A DNA stretch of 10,703 bases. Origin: JAENVT01 sp040005915 (lineage in GTDB: Bacteria > Actinomycetota > Acidimicrobiia > Acidimicrobiales > Ilumatobacteraceae). The notes under the pieces are model-generated. The model was not told the DNA's origin. It searched no databases and worked only from the letters and a program-made list of their open reading frames with translations. Made by a program: the position numbers and the translations under genes. This document shows, one piece after another, positions 1-6,789 of this stretch; position 1 is the stretch's first letter, and the number at the start of each line of letters is the position of its first letter. The DNA lies in NCBI GenBank assembly GCA_040005915.1, contig JBDTYA010000031.1:1-10703 (forward strand). Reading direction: 5' to 3'.

Positions 1-185
1 CGACGGCGGTGTTCGAGGTGATCCATGCCGCAATCGACATCTGCGGTTTCGCCGCGTTCCGCAACGACACCAAGTTCTCGATGGGCCGTCAGCTACGCGA
101 CGCCAGCAGTGCCTCGCTGATGGTGCACAACGACCGCCTGCTCGAGTACAACGCCCTCCTACTGACAGTCACGAAGGACCTCTGA
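1..185 (+). CDS. Acyl-CoA dehydrogenase-like flavoprotein, C-terminal fragment
   Basis: Only the last 60 residues are present; the gene enters from the left edge in the frame starting at base 3 and stops with TGA at 183-185. The fragment is helical and carries the pattern typical of the C-terminal helical domain of acyl-CoA dehydrogenases: a GRQLRDASSA stretch followed by SLMVHNDRLL, close to the usual 'RD..s....m..N.r.l' ending. Family members use FAD to oxidise acyl thioesters, on CoA or on a carrier protein. The catalytic base and most FAD contacts lie in the missing part, so activity cannot be judged. It ends 4 bases before the DUF1839 gene and is probably co-transcribed with it. Such flavoproteins sit beside DUF1839 genes and amino acid:carrier protein ligases in other bacteria (recalled, not searched), so the substrate may be a carrier-protein thioester rather than a fatty acyl-CoA. 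Confidence 0.72.
   Translation, partial: TAVFEVIHAAIDICGFAAFRNDTKFSMGRQLRDASSASLMVHNDRLLEYNALLLTVTKDL
174..178 (+). promoter_or_regulatory. Ribosome binding site for the DUF1839 gene
   Basis: AAGGA lies 11 bases before the ATG at 190, inside the end of the preceding gene. It supports the 190 start, although the spacing is slightly long. Confidence 0.45.
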
Positions 186-189
186 GTCG

Positions 190-1161
190 ATGACCGCAGA
201 ATCCGTTGGGTTGCTGGATCTCGATCCCCTGACCTACACCAGCCACGCGCTGCACAGTGACGATCGGATCTGGCCGGAAACGAACTGCTACGTCGATCTG
301 TGGATCGAGACCCTGCATGCGTTGGGCCTCGATCCGGTCGCACCGCTGGCGTTCACTTTGGCGTGTGATTTCAACGGCGAGCAATGGGAGTTCTTCAAGT
401 ATCCGCACATCGATCTGCAGCACCTCTACGGTCTGCGGATCACGGAGATCAATTTGTGGCGCGGGGCCGACATCCACATCGAGCGCCACCTGCGAATGGG
501 CCGGCTGATGACGATCGAAGTCGACTCGTGGTTCCTGCCCGACACAGCAGGAGTCTCGTACCGGGTCGAGCATCAGAAGTCGTCCATCGTCCCGCAGATG
601 ATCGATCGTCCGGCCCGACGGCTGGGCTATTTCCACAACCGCGGCTACTACGAGATCAGCGATGCCGACTACGTCGGTGCTCTTCAGTTGGGCGACGCCG
701 ACGGTGCCCTGCCTCCCTATGCCGAACTCGTCGATCTGGATCATCTCCGGCGGCCCTCGTCCGACACTCTCGCCGTCGACGCCGAACAACTGGCGCGGCA
801 ATACGTCTCCCAACGGCCATCGAGCAATCCGATCGCCAGGATGTCATCGAGCCTGCAGGGCGATGTTCCGTGGTTGCAGGCGGCCGGCATCGACGAATTC
901 CACGCGTACGCGTTCGGCACACTGCGACAATGCGGCGCGTGGGCAGAACTGGCGTCGACGTTTCTCGGGTCGCTTCATCGGGCCGATCTCGCGCCAGCCG
1001 TCGATTTGCTTTCCAACATTGCCGCGACGGCAAAGACGTGTCAGTTCAAGCTCGCACGCGTCGTCGCCGGTCGTTCAGCAGACATCACATCGTCGTTCTC
1101 GACCATGATCGATGATTGGGACGGGGCGTATGCAACGTTGGCCAAGGTGTTCGGTGCCTGA
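190..1161 (+). CDS. DUF1839 family protein, candidate carrier-protein-dependent acyltransferase
   Basis: This 323-residue protein matches the DUF1839 family by its motifs: an N-terminal TNCYVDLWIE segment with Cys33, an EVDSWFLPDTAG segment (110-121), His128, and LGYFHNRGYYEI (145-156). There is no signal peptide or membrane segment, so it is probably cytoplasmic. The biochemical role is not established as far as I know. The family is found next to aaRS-like amino acid:[carrier protein] ligases, small carrier proteins and acyl-CoA-dehydrogenase-like enzymes, and one of those (the flavoprotein tail) lies immediately upstream here. The early Cys followed by conserved Asp and His residues resembles the arrangement of papain-fold acyltransferases such as BtrH of butirosin synthesis. 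An aminoacyl or acyl transfer from a carrier protein to an amine is therefore a reasonable guess, but it is inference. The C-terminal third (about 200-323) is helical and less conserved. The gene overlaps the next one by 8 bases if that gene starts at GTG 1154. Confidence 0.8.
   Translation: MTAESVGLLDLDPLTYTSHALHSDDRIWPETNCYVDLWIETLHALGLDPVAPLAFTLACDFNGEQWEFFKYPHIDLQHLYGLRITEINLWRGADIHIERHLRMGRLMTIEVDSWFLPDTAGVSYRVEHQKSSIVPQMIDRPARRLGYFHNRGYYEISDADYVGALQLGDADGALPPYAELVDLDHLRRPSSDTLAVDAEQLARQYVSQRPSSNPIARMSSSLQGDVPWLQAAGIDEFHAYAFGTLRQCGAWAELASTFLGSLHRADLAPAVDLLSNIAATAKTCQFKLARVVAGRSADITSSFSTMIDDWDGAYATLAKVFGA
1144..1147 (+). promoter_or_regulatory. Ribosome binding site favouring the GTG 1154 start
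   Basis: AAGG ends 6 bases before GTG 1154, a normal spacing. It decides between this start and the upstream in-frame ATG at 1112, which would overlap the DUF1839 gene by 50 bases. Confidence 0.4.
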
Positions 1162-3634
1162 TCTCGAGCTGACCGATTGGACCATGGTCCGTACCGCGCC
1201 CGCTGCCATCAGCACGCCGCAGGAGCTGGCTGATGCCTCGCTCGGGTGGATCGAAGTTGCATCGCCTGGCACCGCTGCCGGAGGTCTCCGCGCCGCAGGC
1301 GAGTGGGTCGTCAGCGACGTGGTCGACTTCGACGCGTCTGACTGGTGGTTCCACACGACGTTCGACGCGTCCGATGCGTGTTCGGCCACTCTCACCTTTG
1401 CCGGCATCGCGACCGTGGCCGAGGTCTGGGTGAACGGCGCACTCGTGCTGCAGTCCACCAACATGCACCTGTCCCATCGGGTGCTCGTCGAGGTTCAGGC
1501 GCACAACGATGTTCATGTGGTGTGCCGGTCGCTCGACCACCACCTCTCGACCAGGCGACCCCGGCCGCGTTGGAAGACCCGCCTGATCGAACGCCAACAA
1601 CTGCGCTGGGTCCGGACCACGTTGTTGGGACGCATGCCCAGTTGGACGCCGTCCGCCGCGCCGGTCGGTCTCTGGCGGCCGGTCACGCTGTCGTTCGACG
1701 GGCCCGGGTCCGTCAGCGACGTCTCGGTTGTGACCGCATTGGAAGCCGACATCGGAACCGTCACCGTCACCGCGACGGTCGCCGGTTCGCAGGTTGCACC
1801 GGTCGGTGACCTGTGGGTCGACGACGTGCCGACGCCGATCGTCGCTGCTCGCGAGGGCGACAACTGGCACGTGACCGCCGTCGGCACGGTACGCGATCCT
1901 CGTCGCTGGCAGACGCACACGCACGGTCGCCCCGAGCTCTACCCGGTGCGCCTCGAACTCGCCGTCGAGGGTATCTCGGCATGCCACGACCTCGGTTGCA
2001 TCGGTTTCCGCACGGCTGTCGTCACCACGACCGATGGCGAATTCTCGATCGCCGTCAACGAGGTGCCGATCTTCGCTCGCGGCGCATGCTGGACGCCCCC
2101 GGACCCGATCGGATTCCAGTCGTCACCAGCGGATCTCAGGCGCTCCATTCGCCTCGTCGTGGAAGCCGGCATGAACATGGTGCGAATCATGGGCACCACC
2201 GTGTACGCAGACGACGACCTGCTGTCGTTGTGCGACGAGTTGGGGGTGATGGTCTGGCACGACTTCATGTTCGCCAACATGGAATATCCCGTTGCCGACG
2301 AGGGCTTCCTGGCATCGGTGGCGACCGAGGTCGATCAGTTCCTGAGCCTCGTCCATCGACACCCCTGCCTCGTGGTGCTGTGCGGCGGCAGCGAAGTCGA
2401 GCAACAGGCAGCGATGATGGGCAACTCCACATTCGACAACTGGCTCGCTCGAGTCTTCCTGCCCGAAAGGATCTCGCAGCAGGGTTTGAACGTCGGATAC
2501 GTTCCGTGCAGTCCCAGCGGTGGGGTCTTCCCGTTCTCCGTCGACACAGGGGTGAGTCACTACTACGGGGTCGGCGCATACCTGCGTCCCCTCTCAGACG
2601 TGCGCGCCTCCAACGTTCGGTTCACCGCTGAGTGCCTCGCCTTCTCGAACATCCCCTGCCGTGAGTCGGTTGACGAGTTCTTGGCCGACGGCGAACGCGC
2701 CGGCAATTCGCCACGATGGAAATCGCGTGTCCCGAGGGACCGCGGCGCCGGATGGGACTTCGAGGATGTCCGCGACCACTACGTCACCACGCTGCTCGGG
2801 GCCGATCCGCCGAGCGTCCGCTACGCCGACCCGGACCGCTACCTCGATCTCGGCCGAGCGGCCGTGTGCATAGCGATCGAGGCGACGGTCACCGAACTCC
2901 GTCGGCCCGGGTCGACATGTCGAGGCGCGCTGATCTTCCTCCTCCGTGACCTCTGGCAGGGGGCCGGCTGGGGACTCATCGACTCCAGTGACCGGCCGAA
3001 GTCCGCGTACTACGCGGCGAAGCGATCGATGTCGCCGGTCGGCGTCTTCGCAGTTGACGAGGGCCTGAACGGTCTCAACGCCGTCGTGCACAACGATCGG
3101 GCAGAAGTGCTGGAGGCGACGCTCGAGGTCAGGCTGTTCGCACCTGGCGGCGCCCAGGTCGGGCGCGTGTGCACGCCGATCGTGATGGGCGCGAACAGCG
3201 GCTGTACGTTCAGCGTCGACGCGATGTTCGACACCTTCCGCGACCTCACCTACAGCTACCGATTCGGCCCGCCGCAACTCGACGTTCTTTCCCTCCGGCT
3301 CGTGGACTCGGCCGGCGTCGTGTTGCACGAGTGCCATTACCTACCGCACGGCCATCGCCGAGCGGTCGACCACAGCCTCGCCGTTGATGCACGAGTGTGG
3401 CGTTCAGACCCAAAGGAGCTGATGGTGACCGTCCAGTCGAATCGATTTGCGCAGTTCGTGTCCATCGATGTGCCCGGAGCGATTCCCGACGAGAATTGGT
3501 TTCACCTGTGCGCCGGCGACGAACGAACCATTCGCTGCAACGTCGTCTCGGTCGACGCTTCCGCGATCGGTGAGGTGCGCGCGTTGAATGGCGCCGCAGT
3601 GACGACGTTCAACTTGTCCGGGGCGATGGCATGA
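1154..3634 (+). CDS. Glycoside hydrolase family 2 protein, beta-mannosidase-like, cytoplasmic
   Basis: With the GTG start the protein has 826 residues, normal for the beta-mannosidase branch of GH2. The order fits: N-terminal jelly-roll sugar-binding domain (about 5-180, with LTDWTMV, W/F-rich DWWFHTTF and VAEVWVNG), an immunoglobulin-like sandwich (about 185-290), a TIM barrel (about 300-615, with GCIGFRT, RGACWTPPD, GMNMVRIMG, DELGVMVWHDFMFA) and C-terminal sandwich domains. Both catalytic glutamates appear present: acid/base E414 in CGGSE, codon 2393-2395, and nucleophile E493 in RFTAECLAFSNIP, codon 2630-2632. The usual Asn before the acid/base Glu (GNNE) is Ser here, which may change or lower activity. 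No signal peptide is seen, so it would act inside the cell, on a lipid-linked or released glycan, or as a sugar-binding or transglycosylating protein. The alternative ATG at 1112 would add 14 residues with no family similarity. It overlaps the next gene by ATGA. Confidence 0.87.
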   Translation: MPDLELTDWTMVRTAPAAISTPQELADASLGWIEVASPGTAAGGLRAAGEWVVSDVVDFDASDWWFHTTFDASDACSATLTFAGIATVAEVWVNGALVLQSTNMHLSHRVLVEVQAHNDVHVVCRSLDHHLSTRRPRPRWKTRLIERQQLRWVRTTLLGRMPSWTPSAAPVGLWRPVTLSFDGPGSVSDVSVVTALEADIGTVTVTATVAGSQVAPVGDLWVDDVPTPIVAAREGDNWHVTAVGTVRDPRRWQTHTHGRPELYPVRLELAVEGISACHDLGCIGFRTAVVTTTDGEFSIAVNEVPIFARGACWTPPDPIGFQSSPADLRRSIRLVVEAGMNMVRIMGTTVYADDDLLSLCDELGVMVWHDFMFANMEYPVADEGFLASVATEVDQFLSLVHRHPCLVVLCGGSEVEQQAAMMGNSTFDNWLARVFLPERISQQGLNVGYVPCSPSGGVFPFSVDTGVSHYYGVGAYLRPLSDVRASNVRFTAECLAFSNIPCRESVDEFLADGERAGNSPRWKSRVPRDRGAGWDFEDVRDHYVTTLLGADPPSVRYADPDRYLDLGRAAVCIAIEATVTELRRPGSTCRGALIFLLRDLWQGAGWGLIDSSDRPKSAYYAAKRSMSPVGVFAVDEGLNGLNAVVHNDRAEVLEATLEVRLFAPGGAQVGRVCTPIVMGANSGCTFSVDAMFDTFRDLTYSYRFGPPQLDVLSLRLVDSAGVVLHECHYLPHGHRRAVDHSLAVDARVWRSDPKELMVTVQSNRFAQFVSIDVPGAIPDENWFHLCAGDERTIRCNVVSVDASAIGEVRALNGAAVTTFNLSGAMA

Positions 3635-4413
3635 AGCCGATCGTCATCGTGTCGCCGCATCTCGACGATGCGGTGCTCTCGATCGGAGCGACCATGTCGA
3701 CGTGGTCGCGGCGTGGGCTCGAGATGCAGCTCGTCACCCTGTTCGCCGGCGATCCCGGCCGAACCACACCACCCTCGTATTGGGATTCGAAACGAGGGTC
3801 GGCGACTGCCTCTGAGGCCACCATGGCGCGGCGGATCGAGGATGCTGCCGCGGCGCGGGTCGTCGGTGCGACGCCTGTCTGGGGCCCGTTCGACGATTCC
3901 GCCTACGTCGCCCAACGCGATCCCGATGTGATGTGGAACTTTCTTCGGCCCCACGTCGAGGCGGCATCGATCGTGCTGCTGCCGGGGTGGCCGCTGAGCC
4001 ACACGGATCATCGCTTCGCGACCATGCTCGTCCTCGAACGGCTGAGAGGCGTTGCGGTCGGTTTCTACGCCGAGACCCCCTACGCCTCGTCCCCCATCTC
4101 GCTGTTGAAGAGTGCCGTGAGGGGCCGCACGAGCTCGGTGATGCGTCATCTGCTCGGCGAGGAGATCACCTGGGGGAAGGTGCCGTCGGCTCGCCGCGCC
4201 TACGCGGTGAAGCGCGAGGCCGAACGGTGCTACTCCGGTGAGCTCGAGGCCTTGGGCGCCCACCTGACTCTGTCGTCCATTCATGAATACGTCGTGCACA
4301 ACGAGTCGATCGGCCGGCCCTGTTCGGCCTCGTTGCCGGAGGAGTTGTCGGTGGACTGGAAGATCAGCAGGATCGCCACCCACGGAATCAAGAGTTGGAG
4401 CGTCAGCACATGA
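3631..4413 (+). CDS. PIG-L/LmbE-family zinc-dependent deacetylase
   Basis: The 260-residue protein begins almost at once with the diagnostic zinc-binding motif PHLDD (9-13, in a VSPHLDDAVLSIGATM context) and carries the second metal-binding element SHTDH (123-127), with His127 the likely third ligand. An RRIEDAAAARVVGA segment (67-80) matches the conserved helix after the metal site. Family members remove the N-acetyl group from GlcNAc-containing molecules (GlcNAc-phosphatidylinositol, mycothiol precursor, bacillithiol precursor) or act on antibiotic precursors. Given the polysaccharide context, an N-acetylhexosamine in a nucleotide sugar, lipid-linked intermediate or glycan is the likeliest substrate. 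There is no signal peptide or membrane span, so the enzyme is probably cytosolic. The start overlaps the preceding stop as ATGA, and the stop overlaps the next start in the same way, implying translational coupling. Mycothiol deacetylase (MshB) cannot be excluded from sequence alone, but the neighbours argue against it. Confidence 0.88.
   Translation: MKPIVIVSPHLDDAVLSIGATMSTWSRRGLEMQLVTLFAGDPGRTTPPSYWDSKRGSATASEATMARRIEDAAAARVVGATPVWGPFDDSAYVAQRDPDVMWNFLRPHVEAASIVLLPGWPLSHTDHRFATMLVLERLRGVAVGFYAETPYASSPISLLKSAVRGRTSSVMRHLLGEEITWGKVPSARRAYAVKREAERCYSGELEALGAHLTLSSIHEYVVHNESIGRPCSASLPEELSVDWKISRIATHGIKSWSVST
4397..4400 (+). promoter_or_regulatory. Ribosome binding site for the NDP-sugar dehydrogenase
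   Basis: GGAG ends 9 bases before ATG 4410. It supports that start over the in-frame TTG at 4395, which overlaps the GGAG itself. Confidence 0.5.
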
Positions 4414-5675
4414 ACGATCGAGCGGCCCAGCGCGTGGCCATCGTTGGCCTCGGCTACGTCGGGCTTCCGATCGCCCTGAGATCGGTTGAAGCCGGTTACA
4501 CGGTGTTGGCAGTCGAGGTCGACCAAGGTCGCTTCACGATGCTGGTCGACGGGCACAGCTACGTCGAGGACATCTCCGACCGAGAGCTGGCCGACGCGTC
4601 GGCCACCGGGCGGTTCCACGTCGTGTCGTCGATCGCAGCCGTCGAGTACTTCGACATCGCGCTGATCGCTGTTCCGACCCCCCTCCGCGAGGGCGTTCCG
4701 GACCTCACATACGTCATCGAGGCAGCCACCGAGCTCGGCAAGTTGTTGCGCGAGGGTGGCTGCGTCGTTCTCGAGTCGACCACGTACCCGGGTACGACCG
4801 AAGATGTCGTCGTTCCGGTGCTCGAGGCGGAGTCCGGCATGAGCCGTGACCGCTTCCTGGCGGGCTTCAGCCCCGAGCGCATCGACCCCGGCAACAAGAC
4901 GTGGACGTTGGCGACGACACCCAAGATCGTTTCGGGCATCGATCAACCATCGCTCGATCGCATTGCCACCTTCTACGCATCGATTGTCGACACGGTGATC
5001 CGAAGCAGCAGCCCGAAGGTGGCCGAGCTGGCCAAGCTGCTCGAGAACACCTACCGGCACGTCAACATCGCTCTCGTCAACGAGCTTGCGATCTTCGCGG
5101 CTCAGTTGGGCATCGACATCTGGGAAGTCGTCGACGTTGCGGCATCGAAACCGTTCGGCTTCCACAAGTTCACTCCTGGGCCGGGGGTCGGCGGACACTG
5201 CCTTCCCATCGATCCCAGCTATCTGTCGTGGCAGGTTCGACGCCAGCTCGGTCACCCGTTTCGCTTCGTCGAGCTGGCCAACGACATCAACGAGCACATG
5301 CCCGACTACGTCGTCAGTCGCATCCAGCGTTCGTTGAACAAGCTGCACAAGTCGGTCAACGGCGCGCGGATCCTGGTGCTGGGGCTGGCTTACAAGAAGA
5401 ACTCGGGTGATGCCCGCGAGTCTCCGGCCGTGCGAGTCGCCGAACTGCTCGCGGAGTTGGGCGCCGATCTGCGCGCCGCCGATCCTCTGGTTTCCACATC
5501 GACGGCAGTCGCCGGCACCCGTGTGCTCGCAACCGTCGAGGAGCTGGCGGCGGCCGATCTGGTGGTGGTGCTCACCGACCACGACATGTTCGACTGGCCC
5601 GCCGTCGTCGCCAACTCCAAGGCCATCTTCGACACCAGGAACCGGTTGAGAGCCGAGCATGTCGAACGCATCTGA
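4410..5675 (+). CDS. Nucleotide sugar dehydrogenase, WbpA-type UDP-N-acetylhexosamine 6-dehydrogenase
   Basis: The 421-residue protein has all landmarks of the UDP-glucose/GDP-mannose dehydrogenase superfamily. These are an N-terminal Rossmann GLGYVG (13-18) for NAD, a central helical domain with ELAKLLENTY (Lys209), the catalytic cysteine C264 in PGPGVGGHCLPIDP, and a C-terminal UDP-binding domain with GLAYKKNSGDARESP (about 325-339). It performs a two-step NAD-dependent oxidation of a hexose C6 alcohol to a carboxylate. The ESTTYPGTTED and FSPERIDPGN segments and the PIDPSYL sequence after the cysteine resemble the WbpA group (UDP-GlcNAc to UDP-GlcNAcA) more than classical UDP-glucose dehydrogenases. 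WecC-type UDP-ManNAc oxidation is also possible because a WecB epimerase lies downstream. The start is ATG 4410, giving an ATGA overlap with the deacetylase. The protein is cytosolic and probably provides an acidic sugar for the surface glycan. Confidence 0.92.
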   Translation: MNDRAAQRVAIVGLGYVGLPIALRSVEAGYTVLAVEVDQGRFTMLVDGHSYVEDISDRELADASATGRFHVVSSIAAVEYFDIALIAVPTPLREGVPDLTYVIEAATELGKLLREGGCVVLESTTYPGTTEDVVVPVLEAESGMSRDRFLAGFSPERIDPGNKTWTLATTPKIVSGIDQPSLDRIATFYASIVDTVIRSSSPKVAELAKLLENTYRHVNIALVNELAIFAAQLGIDIWEVVDVAASKPFGFHKFTPGPGVGGHCLPIDPSYLSWQVRRQLGHPFRFVELANDINEHMPDYVVSRIQRSLNKLHKSVNGARILVLGLAYKKNSGDARESPAVRVAELLAELGADLRAADPLVSTSTAVAGTRVLATVEELAAADLVVVLTDHDMFDWPAVVANSKAIFDTRNRLRAEHVERI

Positions 5676-6789
5676 GATGTCGCCCCCGGCCGATTACAGC
5701 AATCTGACGACGCCCGTGCTCGGTGATGTCGCGGCCCTGCTCAAGTTCAGCACCGGCGTGATCGCCGGCTTGCGAAACGACGACGGTGTCTACTGCTACG
5801 ACCGCAGCTTCGAATCCACCGTCAATCGCGGTCGTTCGCTGCGCTACACGCTGATGGTCGCGATCGGGCATCAGCGGGCGTCCGCAGCAGGTTACGACGT
5901 GTCGGTGTCGGCCGATGCGCTTGCCTCGCGGGTCCTGGAACAGCAACACGAGCTGAGCCCGGGAGATCGTGGCCTGTTGCTTTGGCTGTTGAGCAGGTTG
6001 GGCGACGACAGGGCTCAGGCTCTTGCAGAAGACATGCGGTCGATCGACGCCACCGCGCTGCTCGGGCTCGCTGGGATGGAGATCGGATGGCTCGTTTCCG
6101 GAGCGTCTGCGGCAGTGGCCGCCGGGCTCGATGTCGAACCGCTCATGCAGTCGATGGTCGATGTGTTGCGATCGCGGCGCTCGGCGAACTCCCCGCTCTT
6201 CCGTCAGACCGGGAACGACTCAGGGCGCGCGTTGTACCCCAACTTCGCCACGCAGATCTACTCGGTGTTGGCGTTGGCAATGCACGGCGCCACCGCCAAC
6301 GACGCCACCAGCATCCGTCAGGCACGGGAGCTCGCCGATCTGCTCATCGATCTGCGTCACCCCGACGGGGGCTGGCCGTGGATCTTCCACACCGCCAAGG
6401 CGAGTGTTGTCGAGCGCTATCAGGTGTACTCGGTTCATCAGGATGCGATGGCTCCGATGGCCCTGTTCGAGCTGGCTGACGCCACGGGCGAGATCGGCTA
6501 TGCGCGTGCCGGCGTCGAGGGGCTTCCGTGGTGCTTCGGTCACAACGAGCTGCAGTTCAACTTCTATGACGGTGCGAACCGGTTTGCGCACAGGGCGATC
6601 AAACGACGCGGCTGGGCCGACCGGGCGGAGCTGTGGTCGAACACGGCGCTCGCTCTCTCGCACACGACGAAACGGCTGACGCTCGGCGCACCGGAGGTCA
6701 ACACGACATGCCGCCCGTACCACCTGGGCTGGATCCTCGAGGCCTGGGCCGGCCGCGAGCGCAACATCGAACTGATCGTGCTGCCATGA
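5659..6789 (+). CDS. Conserved all-helical protein, probable alpha/alpha-toroid fold, function unknown
   Basis: The 376-residue protein is not one I can name. It is almost entirely helical, with repeating helix pairs and Gly-rich turns, and has a DGGWPW motif (236-241) like the QW-type turns of terpene cyclase or prenyltransferase toroids. Other striking stretches are RGRSLRYTLMVAIGHQRA (58-75), YSVHQDAMAPMAL (257-269), NFYDGANRFAHRAIKRRG (301-318) and CRPYHLGWILEAW (351-363). Polar and aromatic clusters of this type line the active-site funnel of alpha/alpha-barrel enzymes, including sugar epimerases, unsaturated glucuronyl hydrolases and polysaccharide lyases. Its place between the uronate-forming dehydrogenase and a glycosyltransferase makes a sugar substrate plausible, but this is inference. 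No signal peptide or membrane span is seen. The ATG at 5659 overlaps the previous gene by 17 bases, with GA-rich sequence upstream; ATG 5677 is an alternative start just after that stop and would remove six residues. Confidence 0.75.
   Translation: MSNASEMSPPADYSNLTTPVLGDVAALLKFSTGVIAGLRNDDGVYCYDRSFESTVNRGRSLRYTLMVAIGHQRASAAGYDVSVSADALASRVLEQQHELSPGDRGLLLWLLSRLGDDRAQALAEDMRSIDATALLGLAGMEIGWLVSGASAAVAAGLDVEPLMQSMVDVLRSRRSANSPLFRQTGNDSGRALYPNFATQIYSVLALAMHGATANDATSIRQARELADLLIDLRHPDGGWPWIFHTAKASVVERYQVYSVHQDAMAPMALFELADATGEIGYARAGVEGLPWCFGHNELQFNFYDGANRFAHRAIKRRGWADRAELWSNTALALSHTTKRLTLGAPEVNTTCRPYHLGWILEAWAGRERNIELIVLP

Noticed and set aside
1085..1987. Minus-strand open frame (300 codons) opposite the GH2 N-terminal domain
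   Set aside because: Its composition is typical of antisense high-GC frames and no motif is visible.
4395..4409. TTG start adding five residues to the dehydrogenase
   Set aside because: ATG 4410 has GGAG at good spacing and makes an ATGA junction like its neighbours; the TTG lies on top of that ribosome binding site.
4281..5660. Long minus-strand open frame (459 codons) opposite the dehydrogenase
   Set aside because: Its translation is low-complexity, rich in Arg, Asp, Gly, Val and Gln, with no family motifs, and it mirrors a clearly real gene. Such antisense frames are expected in high-GC coding DNA.
6633..6785. 51-codon upstream extension of the WecG/TagA gene
   Set aside because: It lies wholly inside the preceding gene, lacks family similarity, and the ATG at 6786 forms an ATGA junction and starts the family-like sequence.
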